Origin: Sphaerolaimus hirsutus
Taxonomy: Eukaryota; Nematoda; Chromadorea; Monhysterida; Sphaerolaimidae
Reading direction: 5' to 3'
Assembly: GCA_964036195.1 (NCBI GenBank)
Contig: OZ038450.1
Span: 30,506,794-30,570,793, forward strand
Length of the DNA: 64,000 nucleotides
The notes beneath the pieces are model-generated. The model saw nothing but the letters and a program-made list of their open reading frames with translations, was not told where the DNA came from and made no database searches. A program made the translations under genes and the position numbers. Shown one piece after another: positions 1-9,533 of this stretch; the stretch's first letter is position 1; the number at the start of each line of letters is the position of its first letter.

Positions 1-103
1 TGCCATTTGTGTTTAAAGTTTTCCTTTTCCTGGCAGCAGTACCACTCGATCGGCTCGCGGTATCCGTAGCAGTCGCCGTGATTTTTGCACGGCACGAATT
101 TGC
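1..103 (-). CDS. Cys-rich exon, left gene copy (partial)
   Basis: Minus-strand exon starting after an acceptor CAACGCAG at 104-106, read from phase 1. The visible residues include VPCKNHGDCYGYREPIEWYC, followed by CQEKENF. The window edge cuts the exon before its end. The right-arm partner is 26646-26791, and the two differ by at least two amino-acid changes (K to E after the acceptor, G to K after the DCY motif). The Cys-rich, basic composition suits a secreted disulfide-rich module. I do not recognise the family. Confidence 0.65.
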
Positions 104-411
104 CTGCGTTGTTCAGCGTTACATGGTAGCCACAGAACGTTTTTAAAATGTATTAAGAAAGTATACTCGGCAGACATGATACTCTACAAACAGATAGGAG
201 TTATGTCGTCGGCTGGCAGACGGCCAGCCGAGAACTTATGGAAGACGTGCTGCTGGCCATGTGATGGCGAGAGATACGGCGACGGAAGTGATCACGTCAT
301 GATGGAGTGTTTCCTCCGGGAAAATGTACGGCGTAATGTCATCCGAGTATATTTACCTGTACACGTTGGTGAGCAGGACCCATGGGTGAGTAGAGCAAAC
401 TGTGAACTAAC
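104..411 (-). other. Intron of left gene copy with an empty hAT site
   Basis: Presumed intron between the two Cys-rich exons. Positions 372-379 (AGCAGGAC) are the uninterrupted form of the 8-bp target that flanks the hAT insertion at 25499-26365 in the right arm. Nothing else recognised. Confidence 0.6.
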
Positions 412-534
412 CTGTGGGATAGCCATCATAGACAGCATTTTCGGAATTCAACGTAGGCACGCAAAAGGCACCGCTGCCACGGCTGTTGAAGCACAACTGG
501 TCATCTTTGCATTTGATCTCGCACTGTCTTCCAT
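412..534 (-). CDS. Variable Cys-rich exon, left gene copy
   Basis: A 123-nt minus-strand exon with acceptor ACATCGCAG and donor GTTAGT, phase 1 at both ends. It encodes about 40 residues with Cys spacing C-x3-C-x5-C-x9-C: GRQCEIKCKDDQLC, then FNSRGSGAF, then CVPTLNSENAVYDGYPT. The right-arm exon 25333-25458 keeps KCKDDQLC and the CVP..LNS.NAVYDG tail. Its first residues and the loop between the third and fourth Cys are quite different, although the flanking introns match almost base for base. The module is probably secreted and disulfide-bonded. No named family recognised. Confidence 0.75.
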
Positions 535-652
535 CTGCGATGTGCGGCGAGATGCAGCCACATTAGGTCACTTATTAACACATTTGAGAGTTGTCTCTTG
601 TGCTAAAGACTCTGTTCACATGGAATCAGGCACTTTTCCTGTGGCAACAAAA

Positions 653-1556
653 ATTAGGCTTTTTACAGAGGCCCCAGTCGGGGACCAGTCCCCAGCAAAA
701 AATATTTTTTTCTTTCTTCAAAAGTCAATAATTGGCATGTATGGGTTGATTGCACATTAATTAGGTTAATTATCACTTAATTTGCATGCACACAATTTCT
801 CCAAGGAGGTTACACACGCTGATGCATATTCTTTGTGGGGGTGTAAAATTTTTTCTTCTATTTGTGTCAATTTTGGCATGCATGTACTCCTTCATTTAGT
901 GAGTATGCGTCACAAGTTTCAGGTCAGAGTGGTGAGTGGTTCTTATGTTTTTATTGCTTTTATTTTTGTCATTCACAGTATTTTTGTATGGGCCCTGGTG
1001 GCAGCCAAACATCCCCAGTGAGAAAAAATGTTTCTCAGTAAACAAAGAATTTTGGTCCTGACCCGGGATGTTTGTCCCCAACAGGGGACATATTTTTCTC
1101 GTGTAACCTTCTTGGAGAAATTTTGTGCATGCAACTTAGGTATGTGATAATTAACACAGCAAAAAATAGGTGTGTGATGTGTGGTGAAGTGTCCTGAAGT
1201 GTCTTCACGCAGACGAGCAATGTTGGCGTGAAGACACTTCACTGCATTCCAGATGCTTCACGGCTCTTCATGTACCATGCAAAGTGTGCTGCAAAAATTC
1301 ATGAAGTGCACTTCACAAATTTCAGTCTTCATGAAGCTAGGTGAAGTGAGTGGAAGACACTTCACCAAAAACTTCGTGAAGTGTGTGGAAGTGAGTGGAA
1401 GTGTCTTCACAGAGCGCACTTCCACACACTTCACGAACCTATTTTTTTGCTGTGTAACCTAATTAACATGCAAACAACCCATACACACCTTGACTTTTGA
1501 AAATTTGTATTTTTTGCTGGGGACCGGTCCCTGACCGGGGCCTCTGTAAATAGCCC
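653..1556. mobile_element. Mutator-like foldback element with nested MITE
   Basis: The ends are GGCTTTTTACAGAGGCC and GGCCTCTGTAAATAGCC, the same terminal repeat as the complete copy at 28925-29796. The inside is largely self-complementary. It lies in an intron of the left gene copy. A PIF/Harbinger-like MITE is nested at 1155-1454. The right-arm counterpart spans about 24370-25210 and has lost one terminus. Confidence 0.75.
1155..1454. mobile_element. PIF/Harbinger-like MITE (CACAGCAAAAAATAGG)
   Basis: A 300-bp element with inverted ends CACAGCAAAAAATAGG and CCTATTTTTTTGCTGTG, flanked by a 3-bp direct repeat TAA (1152-1154, 1455-1457). The inside is made of repeated GTGAAGTGTCTTCAC-type palindromes. 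The right-arm copy 24467-24765 is flanked by TTA. A related copy lies at 33003-33306. A 3-bp TWA target is typical of the PIF/Harbinger superfamily. Confidence 0.75.
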
Positions 1557-2025
1557 AACAATTTCTATTTTTCAACCATTTCTGGGATGAAGAAAAGCTT
1601 ATGCCTTGATTAATAATGATTTCGGTTGCCTCACTACATATGACAGACATCCAACTGCACATATTATGTAATCATGCACACTAAATCAGATGTTATTTTT
1701 GTTGTCAGGGGCAGTCTAGTGTTTGTTTGTTCTGTGCAGTGCAGTCTCTTAAACAAGGTTGCATAGAAGAAATGTTCCCAGCAGACAAGGAAAAGTATGG
1801 TCTAATGTGCATGAGTACATAATCTATGAAGTGTGGTGTTTGTCCAAGGCAACAAGACTGACCAAAATCGTGGCGTCCCACAAGACAACAAAAATCATCA
1901 AATTTCATGACAAAAAGATGGTTGAATGCTCAAATTTCGTTTTCATCACAAAAATAGAAAAAACAATAGTTGGTGAACAGCACCTTAGTTGACAAAGGTA
2001 TTTGTATACACAGCTACTGACTGAC
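1557..2025. other. Intron sequence, no recognised element
   Basis: Intron between the variable exon and the EGF-like exon of the left copy. The right arm has the same sequence at about 23885-24362. No transposon ends or exon-like stretch seen. Confidence 0.5.
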
Positions 2026-2109
2026 CAGAAACGCATTCGTAGTTATTGGACCAAGTGGGCACGCATCTCTCTCCATCTCCACACGGATGCTCGTCGCAGG
2101 GATTTTTCT
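2026..2109 (-). CDS. EGF-like exon, left gene copy
   Basis: An 84-nt minus-strand exon with acceptor AAAAATCAG and donor GTCAGT, phase 1 at both ends. It encodes KNPCDEHPCGDGERCVPTWS followed by NNYECVS. The NPC...PC..G..C......YEC order is that of an EGF-like repeat, although the module is short and the last Cys of a full EGF domain would have to come from another exon. EGF-like repeats are extracellular disulfide modules used in protein binding. The right-arm copy 23801-23884 differs at three residues (K/E, H/N, G/R). Confidence 0.8.
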
Positions 2110-2150
2110 CTGATTTTTCAAGTGATTTTTCTTGATTAGAAAGTTGAAAC

Positions 2151-2465
2151 TAGTGATGTAAAAGTGTCATGGCACTGTCACCGGGCGCCACACACTAAAG
2201 CAAAAAAGTACTTGGTGTGATTTGTTGTGACGCGTAAAGGATCCATGGTGTTTTGGCACTTGACACTATTTTTGCAGGGTGCCAGGCACAAAATGCCTGG
2301 CACTGGTGACTGGTGTTCGGTGATAGCACAGCAAAAACAACAATGATGATATTGGTGTGGATTTGGTCCGGCACAATTGGCACTTGTTGTGTGTGTTGGA
2401 TGAACTTTTGCATCACTTGACACTTTTACATGACGCACCAATGTCTTGACACTTTTACGTCACTA
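2151..2465. mobile_element. hAT-like MITE related to the TAGTGATGTAAAAG family
   Basis: It begins TAGTGATGTAAAAGTGTCATG and ends with CACTTTTACGTCACTA, matching inverted ends. The 8-bp flanks no longer match. The right-arm copy is at about 23445-23759. It sits in the intron between the EGF-like and Cys-rich exons. An apparent Cys-containing open frame inside it is not treated as coding. Confidence 0.6.
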
Positions 2466-2543
2466 ATTTACACTATTGGCGCCACACAGACTAGGTATTT
2501 AGTTTTCATGGTTCCAAATGAAAACTAGTAATACTACACATAT

Positions 2544-3438
2544 CGTATTTCCTCGAAATACCCCCCCCCCCCTCGAAATACCCCCCCTCAAAATAGGCAC
2601 TATGAATTTGTATTCCGGGAAATGCATAACAGACGTTCAAAACACTTACTGTGTTACGTTAGAACATCGTTTATACTAGGGTGTCAAAAAAAAATTTTTA
2701 CGGAAACAGCAACGGAAAAAAATTTCCAGGGGCCGGAAAACGGAACGGAAAACGGAAAAAAATTTGCACTTGGCAGAAAATGGAGACAGAAACGGAAAAC
2801 AAAATTCAGCAGCTGGAAAACGGAAAAAGGGGGTGGAAAAACGGAAACGGAAAAATGAAATTTGCATGGAAACAGAAAAATTAGCTGAAATTTTGCCAGA
2901 AAATGGATAAAATTCGCTGAAATTTTGCTGGAAACAGAAAATTTTTTACATAATAAACAATCTGCATGAACGTTTACCAGTTTGGCTGGAACAGAAAACA
3001 GAAAGTTGAGCCTGAAAAAGGTAAAATGATGCAGAAAAATGGAAAATTGTGGCAGAAAACGGAAAAAAGGCTGAAAAAATAGAAATTGAGGTGGAAAACG
3101 GAAAAAAGGTGGAAAAACTGAAAATTTGGCTGGAAAATGGAAAAAGAGCCGGAAAAATGGAAATGGAAAAAAGTGGCCGGAAAACAGAATGGAAAACGGG
3201 AAAAAAATTTCAGCAGCCGGAAAACGGAACGGAAAACGGAAAAAACTTGCTTGCGGAAAACGGAAACGGAAAACGGAAAACGGAAATTTGACACCCTAGT
3301 TTATACCATCTACATCCTTATAAATATAAGGCTGTAAAAACTTATAAATGGTGGTTATTGTTGCATTTTTCACGTTTTTCTCTCAAAATTTTCACTCTGA
3401 AAAAATAAACCCCGCGGGGGTAATTCGAGGTAATATGA
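2544..3438. mobile_element. CCGTATTTCC-type mariner-like MITE with nested hAT
   Basis: Degenerate inverted ends CGTATTTCCTCGAAATACCCC and GGGGGTAATTCGAGGTAATA enclose a body split by the hAT element 2677-3298. The right-arm copy is at about 22473-23366. The same family recurs many times in the window with TA next to the ends. Confidence 0.7.
2677..3298. mobile_element. hAT MITE, TAGGGTGTCAAA family
   Basis: A 622-bp element with inverted ends TAGGGTGTCAAA and TTTGACACCCTA and a perfect 8-bp target-site duplication GTTTATAC (2669-2676 and 3299-3306). The 8-bp target is the mark of the hAT superfamily. The inside is a purine-rich array of GGAAAACGGAAAC-like units, which creates long but meaningless Lys- or Phe-rich reading frames on both strands. 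Confidence 0.9.
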
Positions 3439-3678
3439 TATATTTCATACCAGCTTTGTACATTTCGATGCGCATACCGCAATATTTTTTCCAACACTGT
3501 AATTCTATTAGCAACATGATTCAAAACTTTTGGATTTGAACGTCGTTCGTCGGCTCCACAGCATGCTTTGAATTGGGATGGGAACCATGAACATAGTTTT
3601 TCATAGAAATAAGTTTTTCATTTTGGAACCATAAAAACTAGTCTGTGTGGCCACATTAAAGCTAAACAGTAAATTTAC

Positions 3679-3798
3679 TATACGAGTCCAAGCAGATATC
3701 ATCGGGGCACTTGCTAGTGCCTTTGAATTTGCACACGCCCCTCGGTATATGGATGCACTGGGCGTCGGATGTACTGCATTTTTCACTGCCACATGTTT
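3679..3798 (-). CDS. Cys-rich exon, left gene copy
   Basis: A 120-nt minus-strand exon with a strong acceptor (poly-T then CAG) and donor GTAAAT, phase 1 at both ends. It encodes about 39 residues: TCGSEKCSTSDAQC, then IHIPRGVCKFKGTS, then KCPDDICLDSY. Six cysteines with spacing C-x4-C-x6-C-x7-C-x6-C-x4-C suggest a three-disulfide extracellular module. I cannot name the family. The right-arm copy 22113-22232 differs by one residue (K to Q). A diverged relative may be the exon at 53419-53496, which shares C-S-x3-A-Q-C. Confidence 0.78.
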
Positions 3799-3859
3799 CT
3801 GAAAAAAACAGCAAGTGAAGGGTTGATTTTTCTGATTTAGTGCTGCCAGGGCTGGATAA

Positions 3860-4012
3860 AATATGATTGGGCCCTACCGGAAAATGTAAAATGTAAAATA
3901 TTACATAAAATGCCATGAAAATTATAGAACGACCAGTCAAGCAAAGTTGAAATTTTTGTTGGACATTTCACATGAATTTTTGACACTTTACCGGTTCTGG
4001 GAATGGTACCTG
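3860..4012. mobile_element. GTAAAG-type TIR element
   Basis: Degenerate short member of the family with ends carrying CCGGTAAAGTG and TTTTACATGGTCCGG (read on the right-arm strand, about 21605-21750). It lies upstream of the Cys-rich exon in both arms. Confidence 0.5.
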
Positions 4013-4090
4013 GTTAAGTATGTTAGAGGTTATGGAAAAGTACAGTACGTTAAAGGTTATGTAAAATACAAATTTACTAAACGTCATGGC

Positions 4091-4260
4091 TAGTTATGGA
4101 AAAGCGCCATGACGCTGGCGCCTGGCGCGCTAGCGCGAAACCAAAAAGTGCTTGGCACTAAAATGCTCTGGCGCCATTGGCGCTTGGCGCTGCAATCTGA
4201 AAAAGTCCCATGGCGCTTCTGACGCTTGGCGCCAAAACTTTGGCGCTTTTACCATCGCTA
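4091..4260. mobile_element. hAT MITE of the GCGCC-array family
   Basis: A 170-bp element with ends TAGTTATGGAAAAGCGCC and GGCGCTTTTACCATCGCTA and a perfect 8-bp duplication GTCATGGC (4083-4090, 4261-4268). The right-arm copy 21320-21531 has the complementary duplication GCCATGAC, so it was inserted before the arms were duplicated. Confidence 0.85.
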
Positions 4261-4291
4261 GTCATGGCAAATGTCAAACTTCAGTAATAAC

Positions 4292-4779
4292 CACAGTTGT
4301 TGAAATACTGGTATTTTGGCATGCGTGAAAATAAACATAAATACACTTTCCAAATTTCGAGAATGCATGGATACTAAAGCGTAAGCTATTGTTAAAATAC
4401 CAAGGAAATCATAAAAAGGCATAAGTGTTCTTTTTTTTTAAGAAAGTGCTCTTGCTGTAGAGCATCTAAAAACACCATTGCTTTCACGTTTAGATGAATT
4501 TATACATCATTTCAACTCCTTATTTCATACCTGTTTGTAGGGCTGGGAATTTCAAAATTTTCGGGTTTGGGTCTTAAAAATTTTGGGCTGTGTATCGAAT
4601 ACCGGTTCCGAAAATTTTGCTGGTATAGAGTTTGGGTTCGGGACAGCTCTCCAAAGGGCCGGGACAGTCTAATAAAGTAGGTATATGGGTATTTTACAAA
4701 AGCATAAGCATAAGCGTAAGTATATAAACACATTAAACCGTGTATTTCAGGTAGGTGTAAATATGCTTTCACAACTCTG
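4292..4779. mobile_element. hAT element, CAGAGTTG family
   Basis: The ends are CACAGTTGTTGAAATACTGG and CACAACTCTG, with a perfect 8-bp target duplication GTAATAAC (4284-4291, 4780-4787). The right-arm copy 19342-21288 has the same duplication but is enlarged by two later insertions. Confidence 0.85.
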
Positions 4780-4966
4780 GTAATAACCTTTAGGTTTTTT
4801 TATTTTAATTGATATTTCACACTGCACTTGACACTTGACTTCACACTTTACATGGTGTGATAATGCCAAAGTACATCACTTACTTGTTGTTTTTATCTGG
4901 CGTGGGCGAGAGGGAGTGCGAGGGAGAGGGCGATAGTGATGGATAATGTGAGTGTGGTACCCGGTA

Positions 4967-5447
4967 GAGTTGTTAAAAGTGCTCAAACTTTTTATTGAAA
5001 ATAAACATAAATGTAAAGTATTTATTTTTTACTCATCGCTGAGTACAGAAAATATAAAGTAATTTTCTTACTTTTACTCATGAGTAAACGTGATTAAATG
5101 AATTCTGTCTGCGGAAAATGGAGAACTTTGGCTACAATCATCACACAAAATCAATTATTTTCAACCTTTTTCATCCTCAAATTCACGAGTTAATGTCTTT
5201 TTGCCTATTATTTAGGTTATTTTGTTCCTATTTTTAGTCTTTTCTACCCTTTTCTCCCTTTTTATGCCTTGAAAAACATGTATAAAAGCTTATCTGAAAT
5301 AGGTTTTCTGCACTTGAGTACTTTCAAAAAGTACCAAGTAATTGAGTACCAATATTCTTTTGGGATGAAACATGGACATGTTTATGCAGTGCTCCTGTCC
5401 AGCATACTGATTTATCGAGTAAATGTAAATACATTTTAACAACTATG
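4967..5447. mobile_element. hAT-like element, CAGAGTTG family, degraded
   Basis: It runs from AGAGTTGTTAAAAGTGCTC to TTTTAACAACTATG, with inner ACTCATGAGTAAA and TAAATGTAAAGTA motifs typical of the family. The target duplication is no longer clear. The right-arm counterpart is at about 18676-19156. The stretch 4788-4966 holds only TGACACTTTACATGG-type fragments. Confidence 0.55.
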
Positions 5448-5468
5448 ATACGGTGTATCGTACCAGGG

Positions 5469-6280
5469 GGCAGTGCCAAGCCATGTAAAATGTAAAGTCT
5501 CAAATAACTCAAATGTAAAGCTGGAATTACAGCTCGACGGAAAATTATGACACAATGAAGAATTATTTTTCACCGCAAAATTTTTTACAGAAGAATGGAG
5601 TTAGATACAGTGTTATATCATTAGAGTTCAGTAGTCCTATAACGTGTATTTTATGTGTGTAAATTTCATTTCATCATTCATATTTTTTATGTAGTAATAA
5701 ATTTTGCGGTAAATTTTCGTCATCACGGGAAATTGCAATGGGAAATTCTAATGGAAAATTACAAAAAAATGTACCGCAAAATTATTTACTACATAAATAA
5801 TAAGGATAATAAAACAATTTTTACACACATAAACGACAATTTATAGGACTATATTTAACACTGAAGTTACCACCTTGTATCTTTCTCCATTTTTCTGTAA
5901 ATAATTTTGCGGTGAAAAGTACCTAATTCTTCGTTGTGTCATAATTTTCCGTCGAGCTGTAATACCAGGTTAAAGTAAAGTGCATTTGGATGCAAAAACA
6001 CAAGATTTAGATAAAAAAAAGAGATTTGGATACACAATAGACACTTTGAGCCCACACACACTAGTTTACAAACATAAAATTCTCGACCATTTTGGTAAAC
6101 TGTTTTGACAAAAAAGTACGAACTCTGTACAGCGTTTCGTACTGCTTTGTGAATACAGTTTACCAAAATGGTAAAAATGGCAAATTTCATGTTGGAAAAC
6201 TAGTGTGTGTGTTGGTTTAACATTGCAATTGACTTTACATTTGACACTCTACTTTACACTTTACAGGGCTCGGGACTGCC
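5469..6280. mobile_element. GTAAAG-type TIR element beside the signal-peptide exon
   Basis: It runs from GGCAGTGCCAAGCCATGTAAA to TTTACAGGGCTCGGGACTGCC. A second palindromic element (5526-5963) is nested inside. On the gene's strand (minus) the boundary next to the signal-peptide exon reads CCCT|GTAAAG, a good splice donor supplied by the element's own terminal repeat. The far end reads ACAT instead of ACAG. Confidence 0.65.
5526..5963. mobile_element. Long-TIR MITE (ATTACAGCTCGACGG)
   Basis: Inverted ends ATTACAGCTCGACGGAAAAT and its complement enclose an almost fully self-complementary 438 bp. The right-arm copy is 18159-18595. No convincing target duplication, so the superfamily is not assigned. 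Confidence 0.7.
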
Positions 6281-6347
6281 ACTTGCTCTGGGGCCAGTGC
6301 GCCGCGCAAAGGGCCAGTGTCGCCAGTGAGAGAAGTAGTCGAAGCAT
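6261..6347 (-). CDS. Signal-peptide exon, left gene copy
   Basis: The minus-strand ATG at 6347 opens MLRLLLSLATLALCAA, a classic signal peptide (basic start, Leu-rich core, small residues before a likely cut near A-A/H), then HWPQSKWQ. The frame then enters the terminal repeat of a GTAAAG-type element: a donor CCCT|GTAAAG would end the exon in phase 2 at 6265, and without splicing the frame stops at 6261. The right-arm copy 17777-17863 has synonymous changes plus I/L and T/A. This is the likely first coding exon of the secreted Cys-rich gene, which then reads away from the palindrome centre. Confidence 0.7.
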   Translation of the reverse strand: MLRLLLSLATLALCAAHWPQSKWQSRAL

Positions 6348-7417
6348 GCTGCCCGATGAAACTAGCGCTAGATTGTTTGAATAATATTCTGTAAATAATG
6401 TATTTACTATGAGAAGGCGTCAACCGTTGCCTCGTAATTTATACTACTCAATGCTAAGTAACGATGCCAAACCAACTGCAAAAAGTGTCATTAAATGAGT
6501 TTTTGAGTTTTCACATTTTTTGTGATACTTTTCGAATTTTCGAATTCTTTACTCAATCACTGAATTTTTTTCATGAATTTTTCTGCTGAATTTTGTTTCT
6601 CCGCTATAAAAAGATCCATGTGAAATTGATGTTTTGCACTGTTTTGCATTCAGTCAAAAATAGCATGCAATATGTGGTGAAAAAAAATTAATAAATATTC
6701 TAGTGGTGAAACAGAAATTCGAAAACTGCTAAAAAATTGAAAATATGAAAACATTTTCGAATTATTGGATTTTTGTTTGCCATCTTTAGTCCTAAATAAA
6801 CGGCATGAGGGCGCCATTCTTTCATGGCATTAATGGAGCTTGGTGCTTGGGTTAAAAAGTTGACAAATTTTGACTATTCTCTGAGAGAGAAAATGTTAAA
6901 ATGAAAACTGTTTTGATTTCATCAGCTTAAATACTTCACATAGGTACATATTGAATACCGATATTTAATAGCATTGAAAAAATCACTAGAGATTTATATT
7001 TTAAAAATATCAGAAAAATTATGATATTTATATATTTTTTTCCCCCAGTATTTCCAAACGAATTAAACTATTTCTTTATTTTAAATTTTAAACATATCAG
7101 AGAATCTCTCTAAAGTATTGAATATATACATTGTATATTTTGCTATTTAAATTTTATACATTGTTAAGATTATATTTTATTTCGTTCCAATAACAAACAT
7201 GCCTTTCAGTGGTGCAATTGCATTTGAACCATTTTTGTAAAATCACCACTGTTTAGTGTTAAAAAATTTCTAATTCACTCTCCATTTATCATTCATTATA
7301 GATTCTGGCCTTTACTTTTTTGTCAAAGTGCCATGTTTAAAAGTTTAAAAAAAGTAAAGTTTGAAAAAACAAATGGCAATTCCTATTTCCTAGACATGTG
7401 CACATCTGGTGTAAGTA
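6348..7417. other. AT-rich upstream region, left arm
   Basis: No exon recognised. 6490-6790 carries repeated TTCGAA/TTTTCGAATT motifs, and the rest is AT-rich. The right arm holds the same sequence at about 16703-17776. As the region 5' of the signal-peptide exon it should contain the promoter, but I see no motif I would call. Confidence 0.5.
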
Positions 7418-7617
7418 NNNNNNNNNNNNNNNNNNNNNNNNNNNNNNNNNNNNNNNNNNNNNNNNNNNNNNNNNNNNNNNNNNNNNNNNNNNNNNNNNNN
7501 NNNNNNNNNNNNNNNNNNNNNNNNNNNNNNNNNNNNNNNNNNNNNNNNNNNNNNNNNNNNNNNNNNNNNNNNNNNNNNNNNNNNNNNNNNNNNNNNNNNN
7601 NNNNNNNNNNNNNNNNN
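7418..7617. other. Assembly gap of 200 N
   Basis: Exactly 200 Ns, a conventional scaffolding gap size. The last base before the gap still matches the right arm of palindrome 1, so the contig break lies at or within the inner part of the left arm. The relative placement and orientation of the two arms therefore rests on scaffolding. Confidence 0.99.
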
Positions 7618-8094
7618 TATGCTGTGCAGTGGACATGTACACACGTTGGCCATGTAGACCCGGCGGACATGTATTTCGACCCCCTGGCCATGTACACCCG
7701 ACCGACATGTACCCTGCAAAATGTAATCTGATGTAAGTGTTTAGATGCGCAGGGGGCAAATTACATGCGCGCTGGGAGCAAATTACATGCGCTGGGATGC
7801 AGTGAGAGTTTACAAGATCAACAACATCGAATATCGCTATCAACCTTTGTTATAAAAAAAAATTATTTTGTACATACAGCAGTCCAGGCGCCAAATAGCA
7901 ATGACTCCATAGTCCATGGCGGTTTTTTGTGCCATTACATGGTGACATTCAATTGCAATTCGTCATGGAGCATGTAAAAACTGCAACTACCACACTCCAA
8001 CTCAAATGGCCACCAGGGGGAACTCCAGGCCCTGTAAAATTTGTTTAGCCATTTTACAGGTTATGCGAGTGACACCTATTGTCGCTATTCCCAG
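7618..8094. other. Spacer start with short repeats
   Basis: 7625-7715 repeats GGACATGTA/GGCCATGTA every 20-30 bases. 7745-7797 contains two copies of GCAAATTACATGCGC. 7993-8060 is a minimal GTAAAG-type element, with GGCCCTGTAAAAT and CATTTTACAGG only about 25 bases apart. No exon recognised. Confidence 0.5.
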
Positions 8095-8195
8095 TCGCAG
8101 TGATTAGGTATGATTATTCCCACCGCGCAGCACAACACATACAAAAACGAGACACTGCGATCAAACCAGAAATGCACGACGCAGACATACAGCAG
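8095..8195 (+). CDS. Candidate exon a of Lys-rich gene
   Basis: It opens after acceptor TATTCCCAG in phase 1 and ends in phase 0 before GTTAGC. It encodes about 33 mixed charged residues, including RDTAIKPEMHDADIQQ. The phase-0 end fits the phase-0 start of the next exon at 8557. No domain recognised, and the support is only splice borders and phase. The frame stays open beyond the proposed donor for some distance, so the 3' border is uncertain. Confidence 0.38.
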
Positions 8196-8217
8196 GTTAG
8201 CAAAGTCGGGGTCGGAC

Positions 8218-8482
8218 AACTCCCGGACACAATGTCAAATGTCAAGTGTCATGTAAGGTTAAAAAGTCATGTAAAATGGCCTGTAGAATGCGATTTTTTT
8301 TACTTTATTTTTTTTTACTGAAAGTTTGACATTCTACAGGGCATTTTACATGACTTTTAACATATTGCGTGATATTTTTAAGCTTTTAAGCATGATTGAG
8401 GTTTCGAAATTTTACACGACATTTTGCATGACATTTGACACTTGACACTTGACAAGGTGCGGGACTGCGAGACTGCTACCTG
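8218..8482. mobile_element. GTAAAG-type TIR element
   Basis: Made of TGTCAAATGTCATGTAAAA units and their complements. The ends are CTCCCGGACACA and TGACAAGGTGCGGGACTGC, degenerate relative to the family. It lies in the intron between exons a and b. Confidence 0.5.
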
Positions 8483-8556
8483 ATGTTTTTCACTGAAGTA
8501 TCACATCCCTCAAAGCAACTGGAACTAGGGGGAGAAAAATGTTTATCCCTTTTAAG

Positions 8557-8914
8557 ACTGCAGATGCAAAAGCCAAAAAATCCGATGAAAAAGAGAAAGC
8601 CAGAAAAGTGAATGAACAAGAGAAGAGTAAAAAAAACTATGAACAAGTCATAAACGAGAAAGTAAAAGATAAAGCCAAAAAAGAGAAAGTACAAGAGAAA
8701 GCCAAAAAAGAGGTTGAACAAGAGAAAAGAAAGAAAGACTTTGGACAAGAGAAAATCATAAAAGAGAAAGCACAACAGAAAGTCTTAAAAGAGGAAGTGC
8801 AAGAGAAACCAAAAAATGAGAAAGTGCAAAATAAACCAAAACAAGAGATCGTAAAGGAAGAAAGTAAAAAAGACAGTGACAAATTGAAAGCCAACGCCCC
8901 CGTTGCTGATGAAG
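8557..8914 (+). CDS. Lys/Glu-rich repeat exon b
   Basis: A 358-nt exon after acceptor CCCTTTTAAG (phase 0; an internal ACTGCAG would give phase 1), ending in phase 1 at donor GTACCG. It encodes about 119 residues, nearly all K, E, Q, V, A and N, in imperfect units such as EKAKKEVEQEK and EKVKDKAKKEKVQEK. It predicts a highly charged, probably helical or disordered segment with no Cys. It ends APVADEG. Repetitive charged exons of this kind occur in structural, adhesive and mineral-binding secreted proteins, but composition alone does not give a function. A mariner-like MITE begins 14 bases after the donor. Confidence 0.65.
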
Positions 8915-8927
8915 GTACCGATGACTA

Positions 8928-9093
8928 CCGTATTTCCTCGAAATACCCCCAGGGGGTTAATTGTTTCAGAGTGGAAATTTTGAGGGGGTATTTCGAGGGG
9001 GGAGGGGGAATTAGGTTTTCCCCAGCTGAAAAACACATGGGGGTATTTTGAGGGGGGGTTAATTCAAGGGGGGGGGTAAATCGAGGAAATACA
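8928..9093. mobile_element. CCGTATTTCC-type mariner-like MITE
   Basis: The inverted ends CCGTATTTCCTCGAAATACC and TCGAGGAAATACAG are bordered by TA, with runs of G inside. Confidence 0.75.
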
Positions 9094-9533
9094 GTAGTTT
9101 ACATGACATCAATCATTGTTCACATTTACATTACAGCATAAATACCACTGTAAATTAGGGTGTATAATAACTTTTATATAAAAAATGGAAACAAAAAATT
9201 TGTCCTTCAGAAATTTAAATGGCAAATTGAAAACAGAAAGTTTACACCCAACTTATAATAATGTTTCAGTAGCGAAACCAATTCTCAAAGAAATTTAGTG
9301 GAATTAAAAAATACCTACCGTATTTCCCCCCCCCCCTCAAAATGGGCACTATGAATTTGTGGTCTGGGTATAAATGGTGGTTATTGTTGCATTTTTCACG
9401 TTTTTCTCTAAAAATTTTCACTCTGAAAAATAAACCCCCCGGGGGTATTTCGAGGAAATACGGTATTTGACAAAATTCTTATCCAAGTCAAATTTCATGC
9501 GGAATTCAAGGGATGTCCATTTTCTGCACACAG
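9094..9533. mobile_element. Intron with a second CCGTATTTCC-type MITE
   Basis: About 9321-9465 is another member (CCGTATTTCCCCCCC to GGGGGTATTTCGAGGAAATACGG). The remainder is AT-rich intron. 9157-9250 has a faint TAGGGTGT/ACACCC pairing that may be a decayed hAT. Confidence 0.55.

Larger units (their letters stand above)
1..7417. repeat. Palindrome 1, left arm
   Basis: This stretch is the inverted copy of 16703-26748. The correspondence runs from position 1 (matching 26748) to the last base before the N gap (matching 16703). By eye the arms are near-identical apart from several transposon insertions found only in the right arm. The outer end lies beyond the window and the inner end falls in the gap, so the arm is at least 7.4 kb long. 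It carries a minus-strand copy of the secreted Cys-rich gene. Confidence 0.93.

Noticed and set aside
176-760. 194-codon plus-strand open frame
   Set aside because: It overlaps, antisense, the minus-strand variable exon and introns of the left gene copy and ends in a Mutator-like element. The right-arm copy does not keep it open.
2622-3294. Lys-rich and Phe-rich frames on both strands
   Set aside because: By-products of the GGAAAACGGAAAC array inside a hAT MITE. They recur wherever that element occurs.
7333-7843. Open frames running through the gap
   Set aside because: They consist mainly of Ns.
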